Assembly (NCBI GenBank): GCA_964418125.1
Contig: CAYQKY010000017.1
Location: 1 to 64,000 of the forward strand
Source of the DNA: JACJXW01 sp964418125
GTDB lineage: Bacteria > Bacteroidota > Bacteroidia > Chitinophagales > Saprospiraceae
DNA: 64,000 nt
Reading direction: 5' to 3'
Of this stretch, positions 35,828 to 44,826 are shown one piece after another; the stretch's first letter is position 1, and each line of letters opens with the position of its first letter. The notes beneath the pieces were generated by a model. The model made no database searches, had not been told where the DNA came from, and saw only the letters and a list, made by a program, of their open reading frames with translations. Made by a program: the position numbers and the translations under genes.

Positions 35828-36312
35828 CTGGCCTAATTATTGAAACGGATATTACCAACCTCGACAGCCTGAAGCAGATTACTTCCATAGGCGGCTATTT
35901 GGCCATTTATGCCAATCCCGGGTTGGAGAGCCTGGCCGGGTTGGGAAGCCTGGATTCCATCGGCCGGGACCTTTACATTTATGGGAATGGTTCTTTATCC
36001 AGCCTTCACGGCCTGGAAAACCTAAGGTATGCCGGTGGAGAGCTTCGATTAACGGACAACACGGCCCTGTCCGGCCTGTCTTCATTCGGGCAATTGGATT
36101 CGCTGGCCGGAAGCATCCTCATCTCGGGGCACCCGCAACTGGCCAGCCTGTCCTCTTTGAGTAACCTCACCGCTATAAGGGGGGCTCTTCAAATTAACCA
36201 ACTCGACGCTCTGCATAGCCTGGAAGGCCTGGAAAAGATAGATCCTGGTACGATCACCGAACTGATCATCACCGATTCCCCGAACCCTAAAAAATGGATA
36301 GACATTCATTGA
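35818..36312 (+). pseudogene. 5'-truncated leucine-rich (receptor-L-like) repeat protein remnant
   Basis: An open frame of about 165 codons translates into at least five units of the Bacteroidota leucine-rich pattern (ITNLDSLKQITSIGGYLAIY, then SLAGLGSLDSIGRDLYIYGN, LHGLENLRYAGGELRLTDN and so on), ending at a normal stop. The frame opens directly after an in-frame TAG (35815-35817) inside a word hairpin, in mid-repeat, with no signal peptide and no convincing start; the first ATG (35899) would cut the second unit. The simplest reading is the surviving C-terminal part of a larger surface protein. A short functional protein from ATG 35899 (137 residues) cannot be excluded. Confidence 0.7.
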
Positions 36313-36403
36313 AATGAGGAAATGCTTTCCCGGCGCACTAGTCCATTAGAACCTGCAAGTATTCCACGAGGCGCCCGCTCCCACTGCATTTCTATGCATT
36401 CCC
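36311..36403. repeat. 3'-end word hairpin (GAAATGC / GCATTTCTA words)
   Basis: GAAATGAGGAAATGC (36311-36325) faces CCACTGCATTTCTATGCATT (36381-36400). The right-arm word is nearly the same as the reverse complement of 9601-9625. It lies at the end of the LRR remnant, between it and the convergent HExxH-TPR gene. Confidence 0.5.
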
Positions 36404-36415
36404 ACATAGATCGCT

Positions 36416-37978
36416 TTAATCCATCCTCCGATGCCGCACCCAGCGGACGATCTCTTCCACCTCTCCCTGCCGGCCGGCTTTCACGATCAGCCCATGGTGG
36501 CTGGAACGGATATACGGGCCGTTCGGGCTTGCTACGACATTGTAGAAGAGTTGCCGGCCCGGTGAGGAGCTGTCTCCGGCGAGGTTCACCGGCGGCAGCC
36601 CCTTCCCTTTCCATCGCAGGAGGGTTACGATCGGCCCGGCGGCATCCCGGAAGGAGAGATCAACCTGGGCGCCCTTTCCGGAACTGGTGAGCCTTATGCC
36701 ATTTTGAGGGGCCAGCAGCAGGGGCGGGCGGCTGTCGGCGGCGCCCGGTTCCAGCGCTCTGCCTTGGCTCACGATGGATTCGGGAAGCCGGAAAGGCGGG
36801 GGTGGGCTGTAAGAGAAGGCCTGGCCTTTTAAGGCATCGAGGTTGAACTGTGCCTGCAGGGCGCACAGTGCGTCGGATGCCCCCAGCAACCGGCGAAAAA
36901 CGGTTTCCGCCTCCCTTCTGCTTCCCTTCAGGGCGCAACTGACGCCATAGGCCATTTGCAGGTTTTCCGCTTCCGTATTCCGGGCGGGGTTGAACCGCCG
37001 GCCCTTTAGAAAAGCGAGGGCTTGCTCCGGCTGTCCCAGCAGGTTGAAGGCGCAGGCCATATTGCCCACTGCCGGCAGGTAGCCCTTATCTCTTTCCAGC
37101 GCTTGCTGAAAATAAGTCAGCGCATTTTGCAGCTGCCGCCTGCGTTGAGTTTTTTCTGCTTCCGTCAGACTTTCCTGCCCTCTTTGGCGTTCCAGTTCCC
37201 GGAGCAGGCTAAGCCCCTCCAGTTCCAGGGGGGGCGCAAAGACATCGGTAGCCTCGTCGTAGTACTGAAGGGCTTGCAGCACCTGCAAAGCCCCCAGGTT
37301 GTTGTAGATGTCCCGCCCCTGATAATACTCCAGCAGGAAAGTATAGCAGGCGGAAGCCAGCTCGTAGTGTTCCAGAACCGTCAGGTAATTGGCGGCTTCG
37401 AATACCTCGGCCAGCCGGTGCGACAGGGCCAGCACTTCCCGGGTACTGTTGCTGCGTTCTTCAAAAGAAGGGTAGCCGGGTATTGCTTTACCCCAAAGGC
37501 CGTAGGCTTTGTAAATGCGCTCCAGAATACCGGGAAGGACGCCTTCGACCCGGTAGCCGGCCAGGTAGGCGGTAAAGGCGCCCTGTATATCGGCGGCCTT
37601 CTCGCGGCGGTTGGAGTCGTTGTCCTGGATGCCATAGGCCAGAAAGTTGGTGTTCCGCCCTTCCGTTCCTGCCTGGAGCGCATGGGCCAGTTCGTGGGCC
37701 AGGATAAAAGCCAGGGCGTTCAGCGAATCTCCGCCCATTTCGGTGCAGAGCCGGTAGGCCTTTTCGTCCAGTACGATCTGATGGCGGGCAGGGTAATACG
37801 CCGCCACCTTTTTATTTTCCCCCGAAATGGAAAGCACCGGGATGGGCCTGTCGGTTCTGCCGGCCTGCTGATATAGCTGGAGCAGCACCATTTCAGCCAC
37901 GGCCCTGGCGGGCTTGCTGTCAGCGTCTGGCGCCACCCAAAGCAGAAACAAAACCAGGTTGAGGACTGCTATTTGCAT
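36416..37978 (-). CDS. HExxH metallopeptidase-like protein with TPR region
   Basis: A 520-residue protein with an N-terminal hydrophobic export signal (MQIAVLNLVLFLLW), a zincin domain resembling M48 peptidases with FILAHELAHALQ (H95, E96, H99), and a C-terminal helical part with TPR-like units (NALTYFQQALERDKGYLPA, NMACAFNLLGQPEQALAFLK, about 280-350), ending in a beta-rich tail. A third zinc ligand downstream (the E of EEERSN or NSTRE helices) is only tentative. It is the last gene of an operon with the ECF sigma and anti-sigma genes (19 bp gap), so a role in processing or sensing for that sigma system is plausible but unproven. Confidence 0.75.
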   Translation of the reverse strand: MQIAVLNLVLFLLWVAPDADSKPARAVAEMVLLQLYQQAGRTDRPIPVLSISGENKKVAAYYPARHQIVLDEKAYRLCTEMGGDSLNALAFILAHELAHALQAGTEGRNTNFLAYGIQDNDSNRREKAADIQGAFTAYLAGYRVEGVLPGILERIYKAYGLWGKAIPGYPSFEERSNSTREVLALSHRLAEVFEAANYLTVLEHYELASACYTFLLEYYQGRDIYNNLGALQVLQALQYYDEATDVFAPPLELEGLSLLRELERQRGQESLTEAEKTQRRRQLQNALTYFQQALERDKGYLPAVGNMACAFNLLGQPEQALAFLKGRRFNPARNTEAENLQMAYGVSCALKGSRREAETVFRRLLGASDALCALQAQFNLDALKGQAFSYSPPPPFRLPESIVSQGRALEPGAADSRPPLLLAPQNGIRLTSSGKGAQVDLSFRDAAGPIVTLLRWKGKGLPPVNLAGDSSSPGRQLFYNVVASPNGPYIRSSHHGLIVKAGRQGEVEEIVRWVRHRRMD

Positions 37979-37997
37979 TGGCCTGATGGTTCTTTAA

Positions 37998-38801
37998 TCA
38001 ATCCTTTTCCATTTTCTCCAGCAATCGCCGGGCTTCTGCCTGCCGGCCGGAATTGTCCTTATCCGCCAGTTGCCGGAGTATCCGGCGGGCCTCTTTCCAA
38101 TTGCCTTCTGTTTGCAGGTAAGCTAGCGCGAGGTACCATTGCGCGTCATCCGCCATGGTGAAGTTATCCTGCCGGGCGAGGGCGTAAAGCCGCCCGGCCG
38201 CACTTTCGAATTTCGACAAAGACATCTCGGCCAGGGCCAGGTAAAAACGGGCGGTATCGTTTTGTGGATTGGCATTCAGGAAGCCTTCCAGAGCATTGGC
38301 GGCCTGCGGATAACGGCCGTCCCGGTAGAGGGCCAGGGCTTCCCGCAGGCTATCTTCCCGGTTCATCTCCGGAGTGAAACCTACGGAGGTAAGCTCCCCG
38401 ATAATCTCCTCCACTTTTGTCGTTTCCGGGCGGAAGTGCTCGCGGAAAGCGAGCGCCGGGCCGGAGGAGGCGGGCCTTACCGCCAGCCACCAGATGCCGA
38501 AACACAACGCCACAACGGCTGCGGCCAGGCCGGCGCGCAGCGCCACCCTTCGCCCGGAAGGGCGGCGGGCCTTTGTAAAGAAACCCTGAGCCTCCAACTG
38601 GCGGTGCACCTGTCCGATGTCTTCCTTCACCTGGTCGTCAAAGGATCGCTCCAGCGCTTCCAGCAGCTGTTGTTCCCTGAGGACGGCTTGCCTCAACTCC
38701 TCGTTCTTTTCCATATCCGCTTCAAAGGCCTGCCGTTCGGCAGGGCTCATTTCCCCGGAAAGGTACCGATGGGCCTTTTCAATGTTGACATCATCCTCCA
38801 T
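37998..38801 (-). CDS. Membrane anti-sigma factor-like protein with TPR domain
   Basis: A 267-residue protein. The N-terminal cytoplasmic part (MEDDVNIEKAHRYLSGEMSP, residues 1-80) has the helical zinc-less anti-sigma pattern (RYLxGEMxxxERxxFE), followed by one transmembrane helix at about 86-108 (GLAAAVVALCFGIWWLAV) and a periplasmic TPR-like region (about 150-265: RDGRYPQAANALEGFLN, AQWYLALAYLQTEGNWKEAR). It would hold the co-encoded ECF sigma factor at the membrane until a periplasmic signal frees it. It starts 37 bp after the sigma gene and lies 19 bp before the HExxH-TPR gene. Function rests on context and architecture. Confidence 0.8.
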   Translation of the reverse strand: MEDDVNIEKAHRYLSGEMSPAERQAFEADMEKNEELRQAVLREQQLLEALERSFDDQVKEDIGQVHRQLEAQGFFTKARRPSGRRVALRAGLAAAVVALCFGIWWLAVRPASSGPALAFREHFRPETTKVEEIIGELTSVGFTPEMNREDSLREALALYRDGRYPQAANALEGFLNANPQNDTARFYLALAEMSLSKFESAAGRLYALARQDNFTMADDAQWYLALAYLQTEGNWKEARRILRQLADKDNSGRQAEARRLLEKMEKD

Positions 38802-38838
38802 ATAGTATTGAGTAGAATAGTAAAGTATTCCGGAAACC

Positions 38839-39384
38839 TTAAGTTACCCTTTTCCGTACGATCTTCCGCAGGTATTCCAGGCACCTGAATTTTTTTACTT
38901 TCACAAAAGCCTCCGTATAGCCCATCAGCCGGGCGATCTCGGCGTGTGAAAGGTTCTGGTAAAAAGCATAACGCAGGACGGACCGGCAATCGTCTTCCAA
39001 CTCCTCCATGCCGTTGCTGACGAGGGTGAGCAGGGCCTCTTTCTCCAGGGCTTCCTGCCGGCCGCTCTCCTCCGAGGGAATGCCGGAGAGGTTGCCGCCT
39101 ATCTCTGCTTTGGGCTGTTCGGCCGCCTTTTTTTTGAGCCACAGGTTGCGGGCGATGGCATACAACAGGGTGCTGACCTTTCCACGCAGTTGAAACCCTG
39201 GCCTTCGAATGCTTTGGACCAGGGCGAAGAGGACTTCCTGAAAAACGTCCCGGGCGTCTTCATCGTTCCCACCCATCCGGAGGATCAGGTGCTCCACCAT
39301 CCGGTAATGCCGGCGGTAGAGGTCTTCATAGGCACTTTTTTTTCCTGCCCGCAGGCGGTCCAGCCATTCCTCCTCTTTATTCAT
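38839..39384 (-). CDS. ECF-type RNA polymerase sigma factor
   Basis: A 181-residue sigma-70 family factor. Region 2 spans about residues 10-85 (AYEDLYRRHYRMVEHLIL, DARDVFQEVLFALVQS) and region 4 about 115-175 (LEDDCRSVLRYAFYQNLSHAEIARLMGYTEAFVKVKKFRC), the helix-turn-helix for -35 recognition. There is no region 3, as expected for ECF factors. The start at 39384 (MNKEEEW) is preferred; an ATG at 39465 would start in the terminator of the preceding gene and add 27 unconserved residues. It leads an operon with the anti-sigma and HExxH-TPR genes. Confidence 0.92.
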   Translation of the reverse strand: MNKEEEWLDRLRAGKKSAYEDLYRRHYRMVEHLILRMGGNDEDARDVFQEVLFALVQSIRRPGFQLRGKVSTLLYAIARNLWLKKKAAEQPKAEIGGNLSGIPSEESGRQEALEKEALLTLVSNGMEELEDDCRSVLRYAFYQNLSHAEIARLMGYTEAFVKVKKFRCLEYLRKIVRKRVT

Positions 39385-39462
39385 TGGATCGGAATTATGG
39401 GGTTTGGTTATCAGAAAGAGGTGGAATTTATTGATTTTTTTATTTTTTCCGGGCCGTTTTTC

Positions 39463-39491
39463 CAAAAAAAGAACGCCGGCAAAAGCCGGCG
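39463..39491 (-). terminator. Rho-independent terminator
   Basis: On the minus strand CGCCGGC (39491-39485) pairs with GCCGGCG (39480-39474) around TTTT, followed by a seven-T tract (39470-39464). It ends the secreted-protein gene at 39567-40739 and isolates the sigma operon. Confidence 0.87.
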
Positions 39492-39566
39492 TGCGGGTGG
39501 GTTCCTGCCTGGGGCTTAATGGCCGGCAGATGGGTGTAAACCCCGGAATAAAGGGGAATTTTATCT

Positions 39567-40739
39567 CTACCTGTCCAAAGACAGGCTTAAGTTCACTTTA
39601 GCGCTCAGGCCGACGAAGGGTTGGAGGAATACCCTCTTGTCGCTGTCCGCAACACCGGCAATTTCCGGTTCCTCCAGCACCGCGCCGCCGGCATTGAAGC
39701 GCACGAACTGGAACAGCTTATAGTCGAGGCCCAGGTAAAAGGGCCGGCCGACGAGCGGGCCGCTGACCTCTTTGCCTTCATCTCCGTCGAAGTCGCGGGT
39801 GAATACGCCAACGGTCAGGGAGGCGTTGCGCAGGAAGCGCGGAGCGATGGTGCTGGTAGACAGCGGGAAGGAAAGCCCCAGGTAGGGCGCCGTGCCATAG
39901 TTCAGGTTTTCCAGGTTGCCGCCCAGGTAGACGCCGCCGTAGCCGGCGTTGAGGGCGAAATAGCCGGATTTGTCCTCCGTTTGATAGTCGTCCACATAGC
40001 GGCTGTCGGCGAAAATGAGCAGGTTGGTATTTGCCATGGCCTTTATTTCCAGCTCGGCCAGTTCACGCAGCTCCTTTATCAGTTGGGCCCGTTGCTGCGC
40101 CCGTGCCGATGCCTCCTCTCCGGCTTTCTCCTTGCCGTCCTTGGGAAGCTTTACCGATTCAATCTGTTCGATCTTCATCTCCACCAATCCGGAGAAGGTG
40201 GGAATGGGCATGTCGCTTCGCCGCCGGTAATCGGAGAGAATAGAAGCAGCCAGCTCATTCATCTTACGCAGTGTCTTCTTTGAAGATTGCTGAAAGGAAA
40301 TGGTTTTGCCGGTTTCTCCCATTTGGCTGTCCAGGTAGATCTCGATCGTTTTGGACAGGCGGCCCGCCAGGGCCTGCCGTTCCTGTTCGGTGATGGGGCG
40401 GAAGTAGGTGACCTCAATGTCGTACTTCTTGGATGCCCGTAACTTGTAATTTACCAGGACGTTGAAGTTGGTGGCGCCGCTGTTGTCCTCGGGGCGCTTC
40501 CAATCGGCGGAAACCAGTGGGGCGGCTTTTTCTTTGCCTTTGTACGAGTAGATGCGGACCTCTACGATGTCGATGTTTTCCCGGATGGGCCCGGTGAAGA
40601 CGATGGGCGTTTCGGCGGGCAGCGGCTGATTCTCGCCGAAGCGGGCTTTTTCGTAGTCAAAGTTGACGGTTGCGTACTGAGCGTTAAGGGGTGAAAACAG
40701 GGTTGTTAAAAAGAGTAGTGTAACCAGAGCTATTCTCAT
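39567..40739 (-). CDS. Hypothetical secreted protein
   Basis: A 390-residue protein with a signal peptide (MRIALVTLLFLTTLFSPLNA, then QYATVNFDY). The middle is rich in lysine and glutamate and probably helical (about 140-240). The last 130 residues look like beta-strands of a small outer-membrane barrel (SGYFALNAGYGGVYLGG, TAPYLGLSFPL, LTVGVFTRDFDG, PFVGLSAKVNLSLSLD). I do not recognise a named family. ATG 40739 is chosen over 40823, which would put 28 unconserved residues before the signal. It is divergent from the TonB-dependent receptor gene; a terminator follows. Confidence 0.72.
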   Translation of the reverse strand: MRIALVTLLFLTTLFSPLNAQYATVNFDYEKARFGENQPLPAETPIVFTGPIRENIDIVEVRIYSYKGKEKAAPLVSADWKRPEDNSGATNFNVLVNYKLRASKKYDIEVTYFRPITEQERQALAGRLSKTIEIYLDSQMGETGKTISFQQSSKKTLRKMNELAASILSDYRRRSDMPIPTFSGLVEMKIEQIESVKLPKDGKEKAGEEASARAQQRAQLIKELRELAELEIKAMANTNLLIFADSRYVDDYQTEDKSGYFALNAGYGGVYLGGNLENLNYGTAPYLGLSFPLSTSTIAPRFLRNASLTVGVFTRDFDGDEGKEVSGPLVGRPFYLGLDYKLFQFVRFNAGGAVLEEPEIAGVADSDKRVFLQPFVGLSAKVNLSLSLDR

Positions 40740-41003
40740 CGTGGTTATGTTTAGGTTGAGTATTTGCGACAGGAATCCATCCCTTTTAACTGGATTTCGG
40801 GCATAGTGTTCAAAATTTGCCATGCAATTCCCTGTAATTGATCGTCAATAAAACCGCTTTCGTCCTTTCTTTTTGTAAAGGAATAGCGGTCGTGTAACCT
40901 TGCCCGGTAATATTCCGTCCTAGGATCGAAATGTGGCCATCTTTCCAATCAACCTCACCAGGATTCAACACCCATGCGGCCGGAAAATTTAATTCCGATC
41001 GTC

Positions 41004-43454
41004 ATGAAAAACAGACCTTTTTTCTTCTTCAGCCTTTTGTGCTTATTATTTTCTAGCAGCCTGTTTGCCAGCTCTAAGAACACCGGAGCCGTTACCGGCA
41101 AGGTGCTGGACAAGGACGGCCAGGCGGTCATGTTCGCCAACGTGGTGCTCAATGCCACTGCGGACTCCAGCATGGTGAAGGTGGAGCCCACCGGCGAGGA
41201 CGGCGTCTTTGAGATGGCCAACATTCCGGAAGGGAACTATTTTATCACGATCACCTATGTCGGCCTTACGGAGTACCGTTCGGCGCCTTTTACCGTAAAG
41301 GCCGGCGAAACGCTGCAACTGCCGGATATCGAGATGGCCGAATCCGTATTGGCCCTGGAAGAAGTGGTGGTCCAAGCCATCCGTCCGTTGCTGGAAATCA
41401 GGCCGGATAAGATGGTGTTCAATGTGCAGGGCAGTGTGAACGCTACCGGGAACAACGCCCTCGAGCTGCTCCGGAAATCGCCCGGCATAGTGGTTGACAA
41501 TAATGAGAACATCATGATGCTCGGTAAAAGCGGTGTGCGGATCTATATCGACGGCAAGCCTTCCCCGCTGCGGGGCGATGACCTGGCAGCCTATCTGAAA
41601 AACCTCCAAAGCACCGAGATCGATGCCATCGAGATCATCACCAACCCCTCTTCCAAATACGATGCGGAAGGCAATGCCGGCATCATCAACATCAAGCTGA
41701 AGAAAGACCAGCGGCTGGGCGCCAACGCCAACCTCAACCTGGGCTATTCAGCCGGCGAGGTGGCGCGGTACAACACTTCCATCAACGGCAACTACCGGGG
41801 GCGGAAGGTCAATACTTTCGGCAATTACGGCTATTACATCGGGAAATACGCAGCATTTCTCGATATCTACCGTGAGCAAACAGGGTTTCGCATCGATCAG
41901 AAAGGCATCGAAGGGGGCGACTGGGAAAGCCATAACTTCAAGCTGGGCGCCGACTATTTCCTGGACGAACAACAGACTATAGGTTTCCTGTTCAACGGCT
42001 ACAATTCCCATTTTACCTGGAACAGCAACACCAGAACACCTATGGGAATGATCGGGCAAGCTGCCATTGACAGCATCCTTATCGCTGCAAGCAACAACAT
42101 AGGCGACCGAAACAACCTGAATTTCAACCTCAACTATCGTTTCGACAAAGGAAACGGAATTACCTGGAATATCGACGCCGATTACGGCCGCTTCCGCAAC
42201 GCTCAGGATGCTTACCAGCCCAACTACTACTACGATGCTTCGGGGGTGACGGTTCTCCGGGAACAGGTAAACACCACCGCGATGCCCACAAAGATCAACA
42301 TATACACCTTCAAGGTGGACCGGGAACAACCTTTATGGAATGGGCAGCTGGGCGCCGGGCTGAAACTCTCCTTTGTTCAGGCGGACAACGATTTCGACTT
42401 TTTTAACCTGGTGGATCAAATACCGGTTCCCGACTATGGCCGCACCAACCAGTTCGTTTACGAAGAAAACATCAACGCTGCATATGCGAATTATACGAGG
42501 AAGTTCGGCGAGAAATTCGGCGTGCAACTTGGGTTGCGCATGGAACAAACCAACTCCACCGGCGACCTGTCCAGCGCCCAGCCGGTTGCCGACGGCCACG
42601 TGGTGAAGCATTATCTGGACGTCTTCCCCTCAGGCGGGCTGAACTATACCCTCAACGATAAGAACAGCTTCCAACTTTCCTACAGCCGCCGCGTCAACCG
42701 TCCCTCCTATCAGGACCTCAACCCCTTTGAATACAAGCTCAATGAGCTGACTTACCGGCGGGGCGACCCCTTCCTGCGGCCGGAATACGCCCACAATATT
42801 CAGTTGACGCACTCCTTTAACTACCGGCTGAACACCACCCTGGCCTTCAGCCACACCAAAGACCTCATTACCGATCTTACCGATACTTCAGGACTGAAAG
42901 CGGTCTACATTACCTATCGCAACCTGGCCGGCCAGTATAATTACAGCCTGAGCCTGAGCTCCCCTATCTCCATCACTGAATGGTGGAGCAGCTACTCCAA
43001 CCTGACCGCCTACTACACCCACAACGTAGCCACCTTCAGCGACGGCAAGGCCATCGACCTTGACGTCAAAGCGGCCAGCCTCTACAGCCAGCAGACTTTC
43101 ACCCTGCCCTGGGGCCTCTCTTTCGAACTCTCCGGCTGGTACAACTCGCCAACCATCTGGGGCGGCAACTTCAAAATGGACGGCATGTGGAGCCTTAATG
43201 CCGGCCTTCAGAAGAAACTCCCCAACGACAGGGGAAGCGTCAAACTGGCAATCAACGATATTTTCAAATCTACCGACTGGCATGGCGTTATTATTTTCGG
43301 CGCTATGTACGCCGAAATGTACGGCGGCTGGGACAGCCGGCGCGTCAGCCTCAACTTCTCCTACCTCATCGGCAACACCCAGGTCAAAAACGCCCGCAAC
43401 CGCAAGACAGGGCTTGAGGAAGAACAGGGAAGGATCAAAACGGAAAATAATTGA
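41004..43454 (+). CDS. TonB-dependent receptor, outer-membrane barrel family
   Basis: An 816-residue outer-membrane receptor of the PF14905-type barrel group, not a SusC. Signal peptide (FFFFSLLCLLFSSSLFA), carboxypeptidase-regulatory-like domain (GAVTGKVLDKDGQAVMFANV, about 28-110), plug (RPDKMVFNVQGSVNATGNNA, LLRKSPGIVVDN, IDAIEIITNPSSKYDAEGNAG, about 120-235) and barrel to about 795. Such receptors lack a SusD partner, and ligands range from metal chelates to peptides. ATG 41004 (MKNRPFFFF) is the start. It is divergent from a hypothetical secreted protein and convergent with a small membrane-protein gene across a word hairpin. Confidence 0.9.
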   Translation: MKNRPFFFFSLLCLLFSSSLFASSKNTGAVTGKVLDKDGQAVMFANVVLNATADSSMVKVEPTGEDGVFEMANIPEGNYFITITYVGLTEYRSAPFTVKAGETLQLPDIEMAESVLALEEVVVQAIRPLLEIRPDKMVFNVQGSVNATGNNALELLRKSPGIVVDNNENIMMLGKSGVRIYIDGKPSPLRGDDLAAYLKNLQSTEIDAIEIITNPSSKYDAEGNAGIINIKLKKDQRLGANANLNLGYSAGEVARYNTSINGNYRGRKVNTFGNYGYYIGKYAAFLDIYREQTGFRIDQKGIEGGDWESHNFKLGADYFLDEQQTIGFLFNGYNSHFTWNSNTRTPMGMIGQAAIDSILIAASNNIGDRNNLNFNLNYRFDKGNGITWNIDADYGRFRNAQDAYQPNYYYDASGVTVLREQVNTTAMPTKINIYTFKVDREQPLWNGQLGAGLKLSFVQADNDFDFFNLVDQIPVPDYGRTNQFVYEENINAAYANYTRKFGEKFGVQLGLRMEQTNSTGDLSSAQPVADGHVVKHYLDVFPSGGLNYTLNDKNSFQLSYSRRVNRPSYQDLNPFEYKLNELTYRRGDPFLRPEYAHNIQLTHSFNYRLNTTLAFSHTKDLITDLTDTSGLKAVYITYRNLAGQYNYSLSLSSPISITEWWSSYSNLTAYYTHNVATFSDGKAIDLDVKAASLYSQQTFTLPWGLSFELSGWYNSPTIWGGNFKMDGMWSLNAGLQKKLPNDRGSVKLAINDIFKSTDWHGVIIFGAMYAEMYGGWDSRRVSLNFSYLIGNTQVKNARNRKTGLEEEQGRIKTENN

Positions 43455-43515
43455 TTGCGTAATGTATCAGAGCCGTTAATAAAAGTATTATGACAGGTGG
43501 TAAAGAGGGTTATGG

Positions 43516-43590
43516 TTGTCCGCCGATATGGGTTGCCTGCTGTTAGTTCCTGTCCCGGCCGGACAACAAACAACAAACAACGGACAGCAC
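43516..43590. repeat. 3'-end word hairpin (GTTTGTTG words)
   Basis: GGTTGCCTGCTGTTAGTTCC (43531-43550) followed by TGTCC is mirrored imperfectly by GGACAACAAACAACAAACAA (43561-43580) around a CGGCCGG-type centre, and GTTGTCCG at 43516-43523 adds a further unit. It lies between convergent genes. The words resemble those at 22718 and 35761. Confidence 0.6.
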
Positions 43591-43615
43591 CATTTAATCC
43601 CTGCACATCCAATTT

Positions 43616-44047
43616 TCAGGCTCCCGATACCGCCGGCTTATCCCCTCCGGCCAGCCTGCCCCCCAGCCAGCCCATCGGCAGATATGCCCCCACCAGGTCC
43701 AGAGCGATAAACCAGGCAGGCGCCGGAAGTGCGAATGCATTGTACAGGCCGCCGAGCAGGAAAAAGGCGGAAATGCCCAGTGCGAATTTCATCTTGTGGG
43801 TAGCCGCAAGCAGGGCGGCCGTAAAAGCGCCGGCCAACGTGCCCAGCGCATGCGCCAGGAAGGGAAAAATGAAATGCTTTGGCTGGAATAGAGGCAGGGC
43901 AGCCTTGAGGCCTTCCATCGTGGTAACGTCTGCCCCTTCCGGAGGCGGGATGACGGAGCCGCTCAGCATGATCAGCCCCATGTTCACCATACCGCCGAGG
44001 ATGACGCCGGCGATAACGGCAATGATGTTTCTGAGGATCGGGTTCAT
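43616..44047 (-). CDS. Small membrane protein, four predicted helices
   Basis: A 143-residue integral membrane protein with about four hydrophobic helices (NIIAVIAGVILGGMVNMGLIML, FLAHALGTLAGAFTAALLAA, FALGISAFFLLGGLYNAFA, WFIALDLVGAYLPMGWLGG). I do not recognise a named family; similar short proteins are common in Bacteroidota and are annotated as hypothetical. It lies 103 bp after the LysE gene on the same strand, at the end of a minus-strand run, and may be transcribed with it. No catalytic or binding motif is visible. Confidence 0.75.
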   Translation of the reverse strand: MNPILRNIIAVIAGVILGGMVNMGLIMLSGSVIPPPEGADVTTMEGLKAALPLFQPKHFIFPFLAHALGTLAGAFTAALLAATHKMKFALGISAFFLLGGLYNAFALPAPAWFIALDLVGAYLPMGWLGGRLAGGDKPAVSGA

Positions 44048-44150
44048 CGGTATTTATTTTTTGGCTTGCAGGCCGGATGGAGGTAGTATTTTATGTAGCA
44101 AAATAATGAATTCTTTCAAAGAAATAAACATTTTGAGTATATTTATTTGC

Positions 44151-44789
44151 CTACAACAACAACAACACCCTCACCAGCAGTACCACCGCAAAGACGATCA
44201 GTGCTCCTCCGGAGATGCGGCGCAGCCACAACAGGTGGATCGGCTTCAATGCCTGCCGTATGCGTTTGGACAGCACGACCTTGAAAAAATCGGTGAACAC
44301 GATGGTGCCGAAGATGCCGCTGAAAAAGAGCGTGGCCTCTCCGTTGTCGAGCCCGCCGTCGATGACCATGGTGGTGGTCACTCCTATCCAGAAGAAAAAA
44401 GTGAAGGGGTTGATGGTATTGATGAGGAAGCCTTTCATCCACAGGGAGAAGTAGGTGGAGGAACGAAAAGAGGCCTTTGCCCACTGGGGGTTGCCTCCGG
44501 CTTTGGGGGCGGTGAGCAGTGCGCCCAGGCCGAAAAAGGTGAGGGTGATGCTGCCGGCGATGCCCAGGTAGAGGGCAAACTGAGGGGATTCTACGATGCT
44601 GGTCAAATAGGACACGCCAAAGTAGGCGCCGAAAATGAAGAGGATGTCGCTGATCCATATACCCAGCCCGACCATGGCGCCGGCGCGAATGCCCTGTTCT
44701 ACCCCCGCCTGTATCAGAGCGAAGAAAATGGGCCCCACCAGAATGGCGAGGATCAGCCCCAGCTTGATGCCGTTAAAAACAAGATCCAT
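44151..44789 (-). CDS. LysE/RhtB-family exporter
   Basis: A 212-residue inner-membrane protein with six hydrophobic segments, typical in length for LysE-type amino-acid exporters. The first helix LGLILAILVGPIFFALIQ is the family hallmark (G-P-x-x-F), followed by IRAGAMVGLGIWISDILFIF. Later helices include GFLINTINPFTFFFWIGVT, which matches the conserved N-P-x-x-x-x-F-W region. It would expel amino acids or related small molecules by proton exchange; the substrate is unknown. It is 37 bp downstream of the GH3-family gene on the same strand. Confidence 0.87.
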   Translation of the reverse strand: MDLVFNGIKLGLILAILVGPIFFALIQAGVEQGIRAGAMVGLGIWISDILFIFGAYFGVSYLTSIVESPQFALYLGIAGSITLTFFGLGALLTAPKAGGNPQWAKASFRSSTYFSLWMKGFLINTINPFTFFFWIGVTTTMVIDGGLDNGEATLFFSGIFGTIVFTDFFKVVLSKRIRQALKPIHLLWLRRISGGALIVFAVVLLVRVLLLL

Positions 44790-44826
44790 CCCTTCGATGC
44801 ATTATTCGTCTGCAAATTAAGGGGTT

